NCBI GenBank assembly: GCA_022828125.1
Contig: JAJEJD010000020.1
Span: 372,001 to 436,000 of the forward strand
DNA length: 64,000 nt
From: a bacterium
GTDB taxonomy: Bacteria; UBA8248
Direction of reading: 5' to 3'
This document shows positions 36,503 to 44,654 of the stretch, in pieces. The notes under the pieces are model-generated. The model was not told where the DNA came from, made no database searches, and saw nothing but the letters and a program-made list of their open reading frames with translations. Position 1 is the stretch's first letter. The number at the start of each line of letters is the position of its first letter. A program made the translations under genes and the position numbers.

Positions 36503-37700
36503 GATGATCGATCGGCTACTCGGAACCCTTCGGGCGGCGCCGTTTCTGGCGCTGGCGCTGCTGTTGGCCCCGCCGATCTCGTCGGCGGCGCCCGGCGTGA
36601 GTGCGGATGCGGTCGTTTTCGGTCAGACCGTCAGCATCTCCGGGCCGGCCAGGAGCGCCGGTTTGCTCTTCCGGAGCGGCCTCCTCGCGGCGCTTGCGGA
36701 GCGCAACGCGCTCGGCGGCGTAGGCGGCAGGGCGTTGAAGCTGATCTCGCTCGACGACGGATACGAGCCGCAAAGAGCCGCGGCGAACGCGAAGCGATTC
36801 GCCGCCGAAAACGACGTGCTCGCCCTGATCGGCGGCACGGGAACGCCGACGACGAAGCGCGCCGCGCCCGTCCTGCGAAACGCCGGGATCCCACTGGTGG
36901 GCGTCCTGAGCGGCGCCGACTTTCTGCGCGACGCCAGGCGGTATCCCAACCTCGTCCACCTGCGGGCGAGCTATTCCCAGGAAGTCCGCGCTCTGGTGGA
37001 CCACATCGTTCGCGACCACGGGAAGAAGCGTTTCGGCATCATCTACCAGGACGACGCTTTCGGGCGCTCCATACTGAAGAGCTACCGGGAGGCGCTCGCC
37101 GGGCACAAGCTTCGCGTCCTGGCGAAAGCGAGTTTTTCGCGCAACACCCATGCCGTTCACGCCGGCCTGTTCGTCCTGCAAAAAGCCGATCTCGACGTCT
37201 TGATGATCGGCGGGACGAGTGCGGCCAGCGCGGAGATCATCAATCTAGCGAACGACCTGGGATACGATTACATCATGACGACTCTGTCCATCGGCCAGCC
37301 CAAAAACTCGGGGCAGAATCTTGACGCGCCGGGCAACAAAATCCTGATGAGCGACGTGCTGCCGGACGCGAGCGACACGAGCAGAAAAATCGTCAGAAGT
37401 TATCAGCGCGCCATGCTGGCGAGAGCGGACAAGGAGCGCAACGGCTCCGTTCAGCCCGTCTTCAGCCAGTTGTCCCTGGAGGGCTACATTCTCGGGCGCT
37501 TCGTCATCAAGGTGCTGGAACGCACGGGCAAGGAAGTGACGCGGGAGCGATTCCTGAAGCAGGCGCTGGCCTCCGGCGTCATGCTCATCGACGACTGGGC
37601 GGTTGAATTCAAGCCCGGGACCAACTTCGGCTCGAAATACGTCAGGATGACCGAATCCCGGGAGCTGCGACGATTCCACGAAAGGAGAGGGCGGCCTTGA
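36480..37700 (+). CDS. Type-I periplasmic ligand-binding protein (Peripla_BP_6)
   Basis: The protein is 406 residues; ATG 36504, right after the upstream stop, is an equally likely start. A signal peptide (about 1-37, A-L-A-L-L-L-A-P-P-I-S-S-A-A) precedes a two-lobe type-I fold as in branched-chain amino-acid receptors. Its marks are V-F-G-Q-T-V-S-I-S-G-P-A, L-I-G-G-T-G-T-P-T-T, and G-I-I-Y-Q-D-D-A-F-G. Such receptors normally feed an ABC importer, but no LivHMGF-type genes are present. Its position inside the SPFH operon suggests it senses or presents a ligand to the membrane complex. Ligand unknown. Confidence 0.8.
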   Translation: MGAGRENKMIDRLLGTLRAAPFLALALLLAPPISSAAPGVSADAVVFGQTVSISGPARSAGLLFRSGLLAALAERNALGGVGGRALKLISLDDGYEPQRAAANAKRFAAENDVLALIGGTGTPTTKRAAPVLRNAGIPLVGVLSGADFLRDARRYPNLVHLRASYSQEVRALVDHIVRDHGKKRFGIIYQDDAFGRSILKSYREALAGHKLRVLAKASFSRNTHAVHAGLFVLQKADLDVLMIGGTSAASAEIINLANDLGYDYIMTTLSIGQPKNSGQNLDAPGNKILMSDVLPDASDTSRKIVRSYQRAMLARADKERNGSVQPVFSQLSLEGYILGRFVIKVLERTGKEVTRERFLKQALASGVMLIDDWAVEFKPGTNFGSKYVRMTESRELRRFHERRGRP

Positions 37701-38185
37701 AAAAGGTAGATGAGTTTTCCACCGAAGAAGTCGGAGAGGAGTGGCTGCGCGAACTCTACAAGGTCATCGCCCTGCGGCGCGGCACCATGTTCCGGCTGAT
37801 CACCGAGTCGGGGCGCATGCTGCTCTACGGCAATGCCGGCGGCACCGCGTTGATCATCGGCTTCATGAGCAATACCGCGAAGGCGGAAAACGCGTTCTAT
37901 CACTGGTCGCTCCTGCTGGCTCTGGTCGTGTTCGGAACCGGCGTTCTCCTGGCGGCCCTGACCCTCGTGCTGGTGACGATGGTCTCGGTGAAAGAGGCGC
38001 ACGGGGCGGAAAACGGGCTCAAGGAGTTCGTCGACGGCAACCTGGATCGCACGAAGGTGCTCTTCACGGTCGAGGGCGCGACTTTTCGCCTCGCGGACTA
38101 CACCACGGTGGCCGGCACCGTCAGCGCCGCGTGCTTCATGCTCGGCGGCCTGATCAGCCTCATCCTGCTGGTTCTGTTCTTCTAG
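37697..38185 (+). CDS. Small membrane protein of the SPFH-permease operon
   Basis: The 162-residue protein starts at TTG 37697 behind AAAGGAGAGG and overlaps the previous stop (TTGA). The N-terminal 30 residues are charged (E-E-V-G-E-E-W-L-R-E-L). Two clear membrane helices follow (about 70-95 and 137-161), with a weaker one near 48-60. I do not recognise a family. Being last in a fully overlapping operon, it is probably a structural or signalling subunit of the same complex. Confidence 0.7.
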   Translation: MKKVDEFSTEEVGEEWLRELYKVIALRRGTMFRLITESGRMLLYGNAGGTALIIGFMSNTAKAENAFYHWSLLLALVVFGTGVLLAALTLVLVTMVSVKEAHGAENGLKEFVDGNLDRTKVLFTVEGATFRLADYTTVAGTVSAACFMLGGLISLILLVLFF

Positions 38186-38296
38186 CCTCCATCAGCCGGA
38201 GACGCTTCCGGTTGGCCTTCCCGCCGCTCCCCGGCGACACGGCTCGGGGAGTCGTTTCGCCCGTATCTGGCTATTCTCTCGAAATCCGCGTTCGCC

Positions 38297-38443
38297 CTAC
38301 AACCCGGTCACGTCCATCGCCCCGGGCGTGAGGACCCGAGGGCCGCTCTCCTCGGCGATCACCTGCGGACCGAAGACAACGAACATCCTGTCCTCGTACG
38401 CGGCCTTGATTTCGACAGCCGGGGACATGCCCGCCTCGGCCAT
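38297..38443 (-). pseudogene. Orphan 3' end of an M24/creatinase-like gene
   Basis: This 49-codon stretch (start at 38443, TAG at 38299-38297) aligns without gaps to the last 45 or so residues of the M24 protein encoded at 40358-41659. Shared segments include G-M-S-x-A-V-E-I-K-A-A and V-F-G-P-Q-V-I. Upstream of 38443 the homology ends. It is a decayed duplicate fragment or a recombination scar between the SPFH operon and the lipoprotein gene. Bases 38186-38296 and 38444-38491 hold nothing further that I recognise. Confidence 0.75.
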
Positions 38444-38491
38444 GCCACCCTTCCCCCCACGACATGGACTGGCGGGTCGTTTTGCCCATAT

Positions 38492-38520
38492 TTGACTATA
38501 TGTTCAATTGAAACTATCCT
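38492..38520 (+). promoter_or_regulatory. Promoter of the lipoprotein gene at 38637
   Basis: TTGACT (38492-38497) and TATCCT (38515-38520) are spaced by exactly 17 bases in an AT-rich patch, about 115 bases before the start codon. The leader between them and the AAGGAGG site (38625-38631) is long enough to hold regulation, but I see no motif. Confidence 0.5.
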
Positions 38521-38636
38521 TTTCATGCTTAACCATTCGTTCAAAATATGGCGCACGAGATGAAGCGCCGCCAGGAGTGACGACAACGCAGGGCGCCGCC
38601 TGTTCTTCCGGTTTCTTGATGAGCAAGGAGGATCAA

Positions 38637-39896
38637 ATGCGCGACTCTCGAAAGCGACAAAAGAGCGGTTCCCTCCATTCTCTCCACGCCGGATCGGTCG
38701 GCCGGAGCCTTCCCGGCCGCAGTGGGCTGCCGGGGATTGCCGTCGCCACGGGACTGGCCCTGCTCCTCTCCGCCTGCGGCGGCGGGGGAGCGGGCGCGCC
38801 GAACGCCGCGGCCGTCCTCGGGGGGTCGGCGTCCTCAATCCAGGCGGCCGCCGCGGTTGCGCCGGCTCCGGTTGTCGAGAAAGCGGCTCCGGTCGACAGG
38901 GAAACGCCCCCGCCTGTAGTCCCCCCGCCGGTCGCCGAGGTCATCCCGCCCCGGATACAGGAATCTCCGGCGCCGCTCACCGCCAGGAGTACGGTGACGG
39001 ATCCGTCCACGCTCCCGTTCCCCTCGGAGACGGACGAGACGGTCAACATGAACACGTTCGGGACCTGGGGCCTGCCGGCCTACCAGCCGGGGGGTTCCAG
39101 CGCCGACAAGAACAACGGGCCGAACGTGGTGGTCCGGAGGAGAGTGGACCGATCGTTTAGGAGCCTGACCCTCCCGGTCAGCGGGGGGACCGGGGAACTC
39201 GCTTACACTTCCTTATGGTACGGTGGTGTCAACATTCTCGATCTGTGGCTGACTTATCCGGCCGGCGCCGGCGCCGGAGATCTCGCGGTCCACGTCCGGA
39301 CCAGGAAGACGTTGGCGACGTCCGGCGGCAATCACAAGGGGTTTGTGGCGGACTGGCTCGATGCTGCCGCCAGATTAGGCCCTTATCACGGCTTCACCGT
39401 CGAGGATTTCTTCCTGACGGAAGCTCATCTCCAGGCGCCCGGGAGCGGCGTGCAGCCTGCCGCCCAGGGGAGTGAAACGAGCGCCACCTGGACCGGCAAG
39501 GTCATCGCTGTCGACAGCGCGGCCAAGTCCATCATGACGAGGGGCGACGAAATCGGCGGCGACGCCACGGTCACCGTCAACTTCGGCGCCAGCCCCACGG
39601 TGAACGTGTCGCTCACGGACCTCCGGAGCGCCCGATCCTTTGCCTTCTCGGGGCCGACGGAGCCGAACGGCGGTTTCACTCCCACTCGCTATCCCAGCCA
39701 GACCTGGACGGGCCTGGCCCTCAGCGGCGGCGGGTTCTCGAACAGTTCCGCCAGACGTTCGATCACGGGCGCCTTCCGCAGCCAGATAGCGAGTACGGGG
39801 ACGAACGCGAACACGGTCGGCGGCATCTTCGACGTCTTCGGCACGATGAAGGGCGGCTTCGTCGCAACCATTGCGCCGCCGAGTCCCGGCTTCTGA
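38637..39896 (+). CDS. TbpB-like lipoprotein
   Basis: The protein is 419 residues from ATG 38637, which has AAGGAGG 5 bases upstream; the frame opens further up without such a site. A basic leader and hydrophobic stretch end in the lipobox L-L-S-A-C (Cys47) followed by Gly. A Pro/Ala linker (about 75-105) precedes a barrel domain. The last part (W-T-G-K-V, ATVTVNF, R-S-I-T-G-A-F, V-G-G-I-F-D-V-F-G-T-M-K-G-G-F-V-A) parallels the lipoproteins at 1-1944, so this is a third member of the family. It lies downstream of the zinc and SPFH loci. Confidence 0.62.
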   Translation: MRDSRKRQKSGSLHSLHAGSVGRSLPGRSGLPGIAVATGLALLLSACGGGGAGAPNAAAVLGGSASSIQAAAAVAPAPVVEKAAPVDRETPPPVVPPPVAEVIPPRIQESPAPLTARSTVTDPSTLPFPSETDETVNMNTFGTWGLPAYQPGGSSADKNNGPNVVVRRRVDRSFRSLTLPVSGGTGELAYTSLWYGGVNILDLWLTYPAGAGAGDLAVHVRTRKTLATSGGNHKGFVADWLDAAARLGPYHGFTVEDFFLTEAHLQAPGSGVQPAAQGSETSATWTGKVIAVDSAAKSIMTRGDEIGGDATVTVNFGASPTVNVSLTDLRSARSFAFSGPTEPNGGFTPTRYPSQTWTGLALSGGGFSNSSARRSITGAFRSQIASTGTNANTVGGIFDVFGTMKGGFVATIAPPSPGF

Positions 39897-40357
39897 GGGG
39901 CGGCGACGCCAGGGTCACCGTCAATAAAAGCGGTGAAGAAAACGGCAGGCTTCCCGAAAGGGGTTTCCCGATGCTGCGCCGGTGGACGGGCCCGGGTGTG
40001 AAGAGACTTCACTCCTTCCTTGAGGGCTTGTTGAAAAAACCTCCTTCCTCAAGGGATAAAGGCAACCCCCCCCTACCCCCCCTTGTCAGGGGGGCAAGAA
40101 GAACCAAAACCCCTCCGGCGACGGGGGGGCGGCGCCTTTTTTTACCCCCCTGACAAGGGGGGGTAGGGGGGGTTGCCTTTCAACAAATGAGGGGGCAATC
40201 GAACCGACCGAGGAGGCGCCGCCCCGTAGGGACAGGCCTCCGTGCCTGTCCTGATTCGAACCATCCTGCAAAAGGACAACCACGGAGGGTTGTCCCTACA
40301 ACCGCAACACCGACTGACGGGGGCTTTCTCAACAACCCCTCCACGGCCGCGTTCGCT
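39897..40357. repeat. Repeat-filled gap
   Basis: No gene is present. It includes a large palindrome (40061-40177) with 33-34-base arms of the form GGCAACCCCCCCTACC and its complement, around a 50-base loop. A GTAGGGACAGGCC...GGTTGTCCCTAC composite follows at 40225-40299. Outer GTTGAAAAA-type ends lie at about 40027 and, inverted, 40321-40338. Short frames here translate repeats only. Confidence 0.8.
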
Positions 40358-41659
40358 CTACAACTCGATCACGTCCATCGCCTCGGGCGTGAGGACCCGG
40401 GGGCCGTTCTCTTCCACGATCACCTGCGGGCCGAATACCATGAATATCCTGTCCTCGTGCGCGGCCTTGATCTCGACGGCCAGGGACATGCCCACCTCGA
40501 CCTCGAAATCCGCTAAAAATCCGTAGCGATCGCCCGCGAGTTCGCGCCATTCGGGGTTCTCGGAGAGACTCCCCTCCACGAACGGCTCGCGCCACGGGAA
40601 TTTCCGGGGAATGTCGCCCGCGCATATCGTCGTCATGGGCGGCTCGATGCCGTCGATCCCCACCCCGTGCACCTGGGGGATCTCATGATAAAACCCGGCC
40701 CTGAGCACCGCCTCGTTCGACGCGCGGTCCACCTCGCTCCACGGCGTGCCGGGCTTGAGCGCATCGAGCGCGGCGTGGAGGCTTTCGCGCACAGCTTCGC
40801 GCAGGGGTTTGTATTCCTCATCCATCGGCCCCAGCGACATCGAGGTGTGCGGGTGGCTCCAGTAGCCCCCGTAGCGCGCGTAGTAGCCGATGCACATCAT
40901 GTCGCCGGTGCGCAGAATCCTGTCCGTGGGCCTTCTGTTCACCGGATAGCCCTTGCCCGAGCACATGATGAGCCAGCTGTCGCGCCCCGGCTCCGCCCCC
41001 GCGCGCAGGCTGGCGCCGAAAAGCGCCGCGTACACCTCGCTCTCCCGCACCCCGGGGCGGCAGCAGCCGAGCACGGCGTCTATCTCGATGTTCACCATCT
41101 CGGCCGCCTTTTCGAGCATCGCTACTTCTTCTGCGCTCTTTATCATGCGGAGGCGCGTGAGGATGTCCGAAGCGTCCGAAAATTCCGCATCCGGCAGAAG
41201 GCGCTTCAGGTTCCGGTACGTCATGTAGGGGATCGCGCCCTCGGAACCGTATCCCCCGCCGATCAGGCCGACGACGCCGATTCGCCCGCCCTCACAGCCC
41301 AGTTCCTTGACGGCGTCCGAGGCCACGATGCTCACCTTCCCCTCGTGCCCCCGGTAGCGCACCCCCTCGAAGCACGACTCGGTGTACCACTTGCCCCAGT
41401 TCTGCAGGAGCCAGAAGGTGACCGGCGCTCCCTTCCGGGGGAACACCATGCTGCGCTCCCCGTAATCGCCCCCGTCGAGCCAGCGGGTGTCGCCGCTTCC
41501 GTTCGAGCCGCGCCCGATGACGATGAGGCAGTCGAGCCCGCGCGCATCCATGGCGGCGCGCACCGCGTTCCACCGCCTGTCGCGCTCCTCAGCAGAAAAC
41601 GAGGCCGCCGCGTCGCCCGCGCGGCCGTCTCTCGGGAAAAACCTGGGATCCGTTACCAT
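40358..41659 (-). CDS. M24-family (creatinase/aminopeptidase-like) protein
   Basis: The 433-residue protein has an N-terminal creatinase-type domain (about 20-170) and a C-terminal pita-bread domain (R-L-R-M-I-K-S-A-E-E-V, H-G-V-G-I-D-G-I-E-P). Of the usual five metal ligands of M24 peptidases, the late His and both Glu positions can be matched. The two Asp positions fall in C-I-G-Y-Y-A-R-Y-G-G-Y-W-S-H-P-H, with no aspartate. Metal-free M24 members such as creatinase also lack them, so a hydrolase for creatine-like or other C-N bonds is possible. A creatininase-family gene lies 3 kb away. A 3' fragment of a paralogue lies at 38297-38443. Confidence 0.75.
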   Translation of the reverse strand: MVTDPRFFPRDGRAGDAAASFSAEERDRRWNAVRAAMDARGLDCLIVIGRGSNGSGDTRWLDGGDYGERSMVFPRKGAPVTFWLLQNWGKWYTESCFEGVRYRGHEGKVSIVASDAVKELGCEGGRIGVVGLIGGGYGSEGAIPYMTYRNLKRLLPDAEFSDASDILTRLRMIKSAEEVAMLEKAAEMVNIEIDAVLGCCRPGVRESEVYAALFGASLRAGAEPGRDSWLIMCSGKGYPVNRRPTDRILRTGDMMCIGYYARYGGYWSHPHTSMSLGPMDEEYKPLREAVRESLHAALDALKPGTPWSEVDRASNEAVLRAGFYHEIPQVHGVGIDGIEPPMTTICAGDIPRKFPWREPFVEGSLSENPEWRELAGDRYGFLADFEVEVGMSLAVEIKAAHEDRIFMVFGPQVIVEENGPRVLTPEAMDVIEL

Positions 41660-42054
41660 GAATATCTCCTGAAATTATCGAGGTGAAGGGGAATTATATA
41701 CCGGAGTTCACGATTTCTTCTCGCCGGTCAATTCATAATTCCCTCTCCAATATCACTATCTGATACCTGGGGGTTTTTTCACTTCCTCCTGGAGGGGATT
41801 GTTGAAAAAACCCCCTGAAAGGGAAATCCCATAAAGGCAACCCCCCCTACCCCCCCTTAACAGGGGGGTATAAAAAGGCGATGCGTCCCGCCGGGCTGAG
41901 GGGGTTTTGCTCTTTCTTGCCCCCCTGACAAGGGGGGGTAGGGGGGGTTGGTTTTTCAGCCAAAAGGCCACTCCCTCCCGAATCTCCCCCGCGCGACTGG
42001 ACGCCGACGCGCGGAACATTTAGCCTTTAACGTCATTTACCCTCACTATAACGG
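41660..42054. repeat. Repeat-filled gap with CCCCCCTACC palindrome
   Basis: The gap holds the large palindrome at 41836-41951, whose left arm has TTAACA where the other copies have TTGTCA. A GATTGTTGAAAAAACCCC end precedes it (41801-41818). It is followed by GC-rich sequence without a gene. Confidence 0.75.
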
Positions 42055-43206
42055 ATGAACCGGCGGCGGAAAATGAGTGAAGCGGAATTCGCCTGTATCG
42101 ACTGCGGGGAGGAATACCCCCCGAGTGAACCCCGCTGGCGGTGCGGCTGCGGCGGGCCGCTGGAGGTGGCGCCGAAGGCCATCTTCACGCGTGAATCCCT
42201 GGCCGCCCGCCCCGCCACCTTGTGGCGCTACAGGGAGGCAATTCCGGTAGCTGCGGATGAGAACATCGTCTCCATGAACGAGGGGATGACGCCGCTCGTC
42301 CCTCTCTCTTTCTCAGGCGCGGAAATCCTCTGCAAGCTCGATTTCCTCTTCCCCACCGGCTCGTTCAAGGATCGCGGCGCCACCGTGCTCATGAGCAAGA
42401 TAAAGGAATGGGGCCTCGGCCAAGTGCTCATGGATTCTTCGGGCAACGCCGCCGCCGCCGTCGCCGCTTACGCCGCGCGCGCGGGGGTCGAATGCGACAT
42501 CTACGCGCCCGCCTCCACTTCCGCGGCCAAGTGCGCGCAGATCACCGCCTATGGCGCGAATCTCCACAAAATCCCCGGCCCCCGCGCCGCATCCACCGCC
42601 GTCGCCATGGAGGCGGCGAAAGAACGCTTCTACGCCTCTCATTTCTGGAACCCCTGGTTCAACCACGGAACCAAGACCTGGGCGTTCGAGGTATGGGAGC
42701 AGCTTGGCTTTCGCGCGCCGGACGCCGTCGTCGCCCCCGCCGGGCACGGCTCGGCCCTGCTCGGTGCGTACCTGGGGTTCACGGAACTCCTCCGGGCGGG
42801 CTATATCGACGAATTACCTGAAATCTTCGCCGCCCAGGCGGCGAGGTGCGCGCCGATGGTGCGGATGTGGGAGGAGAACCTGGAAGCCGTGCCCGAGATC
42901 GCGCCTGAGGACACGATCGCGGAGGGCATCTCCATCGCCGCGCCCGTCCGCTGGAAGCAGATGCGAGACGCCGTCCGGGAGAGTGGAGGTTGTTTCATCT
43001 CGGTTAAGGATGAAACCATCCCTCCCCTCCTCCGTGAGTTCGGCGCGAAGGGCATCCTGATGGAGCCGACGAGCGCCGTCGCCTTTGCCGCGCTCGCACT
43101 ATTGAAGGAACAAGGGAAGGTCAAGCCGTCTGAAACCGCCGTCGTTCCGGTGACGGGCCACGGCTTGAAGGCCGCCGACAAACTCGAAAAGATCATGAGC
43201 GCCTGA
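42055..43206 (+). CDS. Threonine synthase-like PLP enzyme with zinc ribbon
   Basis: The 383-residue protein begins with a rubredoxin-like ribbon (C-I-D-C-G and C-G-C-G, about 14-36). A fold-type-II PLP domain follows, with the cofactor lysine in T-G-S-F-K-D-R-G and a phosphate-binding S-S-G-N-A-A-A-A-V. This matches a subgroup annotated as threonine synthase that also contains other beta-elimination/replacement enzymes. Without hom or thrB nearby, a catabolic role beside azlCD is possible. Start ATG 42055 or 42073. The stop overlaps the azlC start by one base. Confidence 0.75.
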   Translation: MNRRRKMSEAEFACIDCGEEYPPSEPRWRCGCGGPLEVAPKAIFTRESLAARPATLWRYREAIPVAADENIVSMNEGMTPLVPLSFSGAEILCKLDFLFPTGSFKDRGATVLMSKIKEWGLGQVLMDSSGNAAAAVAAYAARAGVECDIYAPASTSAAKCAQITAYGANLHKIPGPRAASTAVAMEAAKERFYASHFWNPWFNHGTKTWAFEVWEQLGFRAPDAVVAPAGHGSALLGAYLGFTELLRAGYIDELPEIFAAQAARCAPMVRMWEENLEAVPEIAPEDTIAEGISIAAPVRWKQMRDAVRESGGCFISVKDETIPPLLREFGAKGILMEPTSAVAFAALALLKEQGKVKPSETAVVPVTGHGLKAADKLEKIMSA

Positions 43207-43931
43207 TGGATTTTCGCCGCACCGAAAAGACCTGGGGCGCCTATTTCCGCCAGGGGGTGAAGCACTGCGTCCGGGCGCCCGGCATCGGGCTTTTCGCCGC
43301 CATGTCCGGCTTCGGCGCGCTCGCCAGGGACAGCGGCGTCTCGTTCCTGATCGCGGTGAGCATGACGGGGGGTCTCTGGAGCACGCCGGGCCAGGTGGCC
43401 TTCGTGGAGCTTTTCGCCACCGGCGTCGGGGGCGTCGCCCTCATCGCCTCGGTCACCATCGCCAACGTGCGGATGTTCCCGCTCACCATCGCCACTATGC
43501 CCCTGCTGAGGACCCGTCCGGGCGTCGAGCCCGTTCATTTCTGGATGGCCCACATCAACTCGGTGACCTCCTTCGTCCAGGTCGTCGAGATGAGTCACCA
43601 CGTCTCGGAGAAAAACCTGCGCGCAGCCTATTTCTTCGGCTTCACGACCGCCTGCATGTCCATGGGGCTTCTCGGTACGGCGTTCGGCTACACGATGGCC
43701 TACAAGATGCCGGGCCTCATCGCGCAGACGCTCATGCTCATCACGCCGCTCTACATGCTGCTGCTGGCCGCCCAGAGCAGCCAGCGCTCGGTGCTGACCT
43801 CGGTGGTGCTCGGCTGCGCCCTCGTCCCGGCGGGCTATCTCGTCTCCACGAACTGGGGGCTTCTCACGGGCGGCGTTCTGGCCGGAACGCTCGCGTTCGC
43901 TATCGACAGAGCGAGGAAGAAGAATGCCTGA
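43206..43931 (+). CDS. azlC: AzlC-type branched-chain amino-acid exporter, large subunit
   Basis: The 241-residue inner-membrane protein has about five helices and the AzlC signature G-L-F-A-A-M-S-G-F-G-A-L-A-R-D-S-G, then F-W-M-A-H-I-N-S. AzlC and AzlD (LIV-E/BrnFE family) together export valine, isoleucine and related compounds. The start ATG shares one base with the upstream stop (TGATG), and azlD overlaps its end, so the three genes form one translationally linked unit. Confidence 0.85.
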   Translation: MDFRRTEKTWGAYFRQGVKHCVRAPGIGLFAAMSGFGALARDSGVSFLIAVSMTGGLWSTPGQVAFVELFATGVGGVALIASVTIANVRMFPLTIATMPLLRTRPGVEPVHFWMAHINSVTSFVQVVEMSHHVSEKNLRAAYFFGFTTACMSMGLLGTAFGYTMAYKMPGLIAQTLMLITPLYMLLLAAQSSQRSVLTSVVLGCALVPAGYLVSTNWGLLTGGVLAGTLAFAIDRARKKNA

Positions 43932-44256
43932 CGCCGTGACTCTGCTTGGAATCGCCGTCGTCTGCACGTATTCGTGGCGGTGGATGGGCGTCGTCATCGC
44001 CGGGCGGATAGAGGACGACAGCCCCGTCTTCGAGTGGGTGACCTGCGTGGCCTACGCCATCGCCACCGGCCTGATGATGAAGATCATCCTGCTGCCCGGC
44101 AGCGCGCTCGCGGAATCACACATCACCGACCGCCTCGCGGGTCTGGCGGTCTGCGTGGGCGTCTTCTATGGTTTGAGGAAAAACCTGCTCGCAGGCCTCG
44201 GCGCGGGCGTTTGCGCGTTCATGCTGTTTCCGGGCCTGCGCAGCCTGTTGTTCTAG
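43924..44256 (+). CDS. azlD: AzlD-type small exporter subunit
   Basis: The 110-residue protein has four hydrophobic segments and the family pattern C-T-Y-S-W-R-W-M-G-V...E-W-V-T-C-V-A-Y-A-I. It overlaps azlC by 8 bases and would be the obligatory small partner. After its stop the operon meets a repeat gap, so this is the likely end of the transcript. Confidence 0.82.
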   Translation: MPDAVTLLGIAVVCTYSWRWMGVVIAGRIEDDSPVFEWVTCVAYAIATGLMMKIILLPGSALAESHITDRLAGLAVCVGVFYGLRKNLLAGLGAGVCAFMLFPGLRSLLF

Positions 44257-44654
44257 TGGAACCCACAGGGAGTTTTTGAAAAAGTCCTGATTCCGTGATT
44301 CGGCGTATGGAATCGACCAGGGAAGAGACTGTAGGGACAGGTCGCGACCTGTCCCTACGAAACGGTGCGGTTTTGTTCGTCATTCCGGCCTTGAGCCGGA
44401 ATCCATTTGGTTTTGCCTTTGTTTTTTATTTTCTGATCGATTCGCGCCAATGACGAGGAGATGAAAAGCCGTAGTATTATCATTCTGTTTGAAAATGGAT
44501 TCCGGCTTTCGCCGGAATGACGGCAATCCCGTCATTGCAGGGGTTTTTCAACAGCCCCCTCAAGGGGGGAGTGAATCCTGCTCATTTAACGGACGAGTCA
44601 AATCCTCGTTTATCCGGGGGTTTTCAATAACCCCTACACGAGAGGAGAACCGCT
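44257..44654. repeat. Repeat-filled gap with CGTCATTCCGGC element
   Basis: The gap holds a GTAGGGACAGGTCGCGACCT hairpin (44331-44358) and a CGTCATTCCGGC terminal-inverted-repeat element of about 145 bases (44379-44523). GTTTTTCAACAGCCCC-type ends lie at 44540-44556 and 44618-44636. No gene is present. Confidence 0.75.

Noticed and set aside
40061-40177. CRISPR array
   Set aside because: The repeats are inverted and dispersed, not direct and regularly spaced, and no cas genes are present.
40240-40270. tRNA-like GATTCGAA segment
   Set aside because: No acceptor or anticodon arm can be folded around it; it belongs to a repeat.
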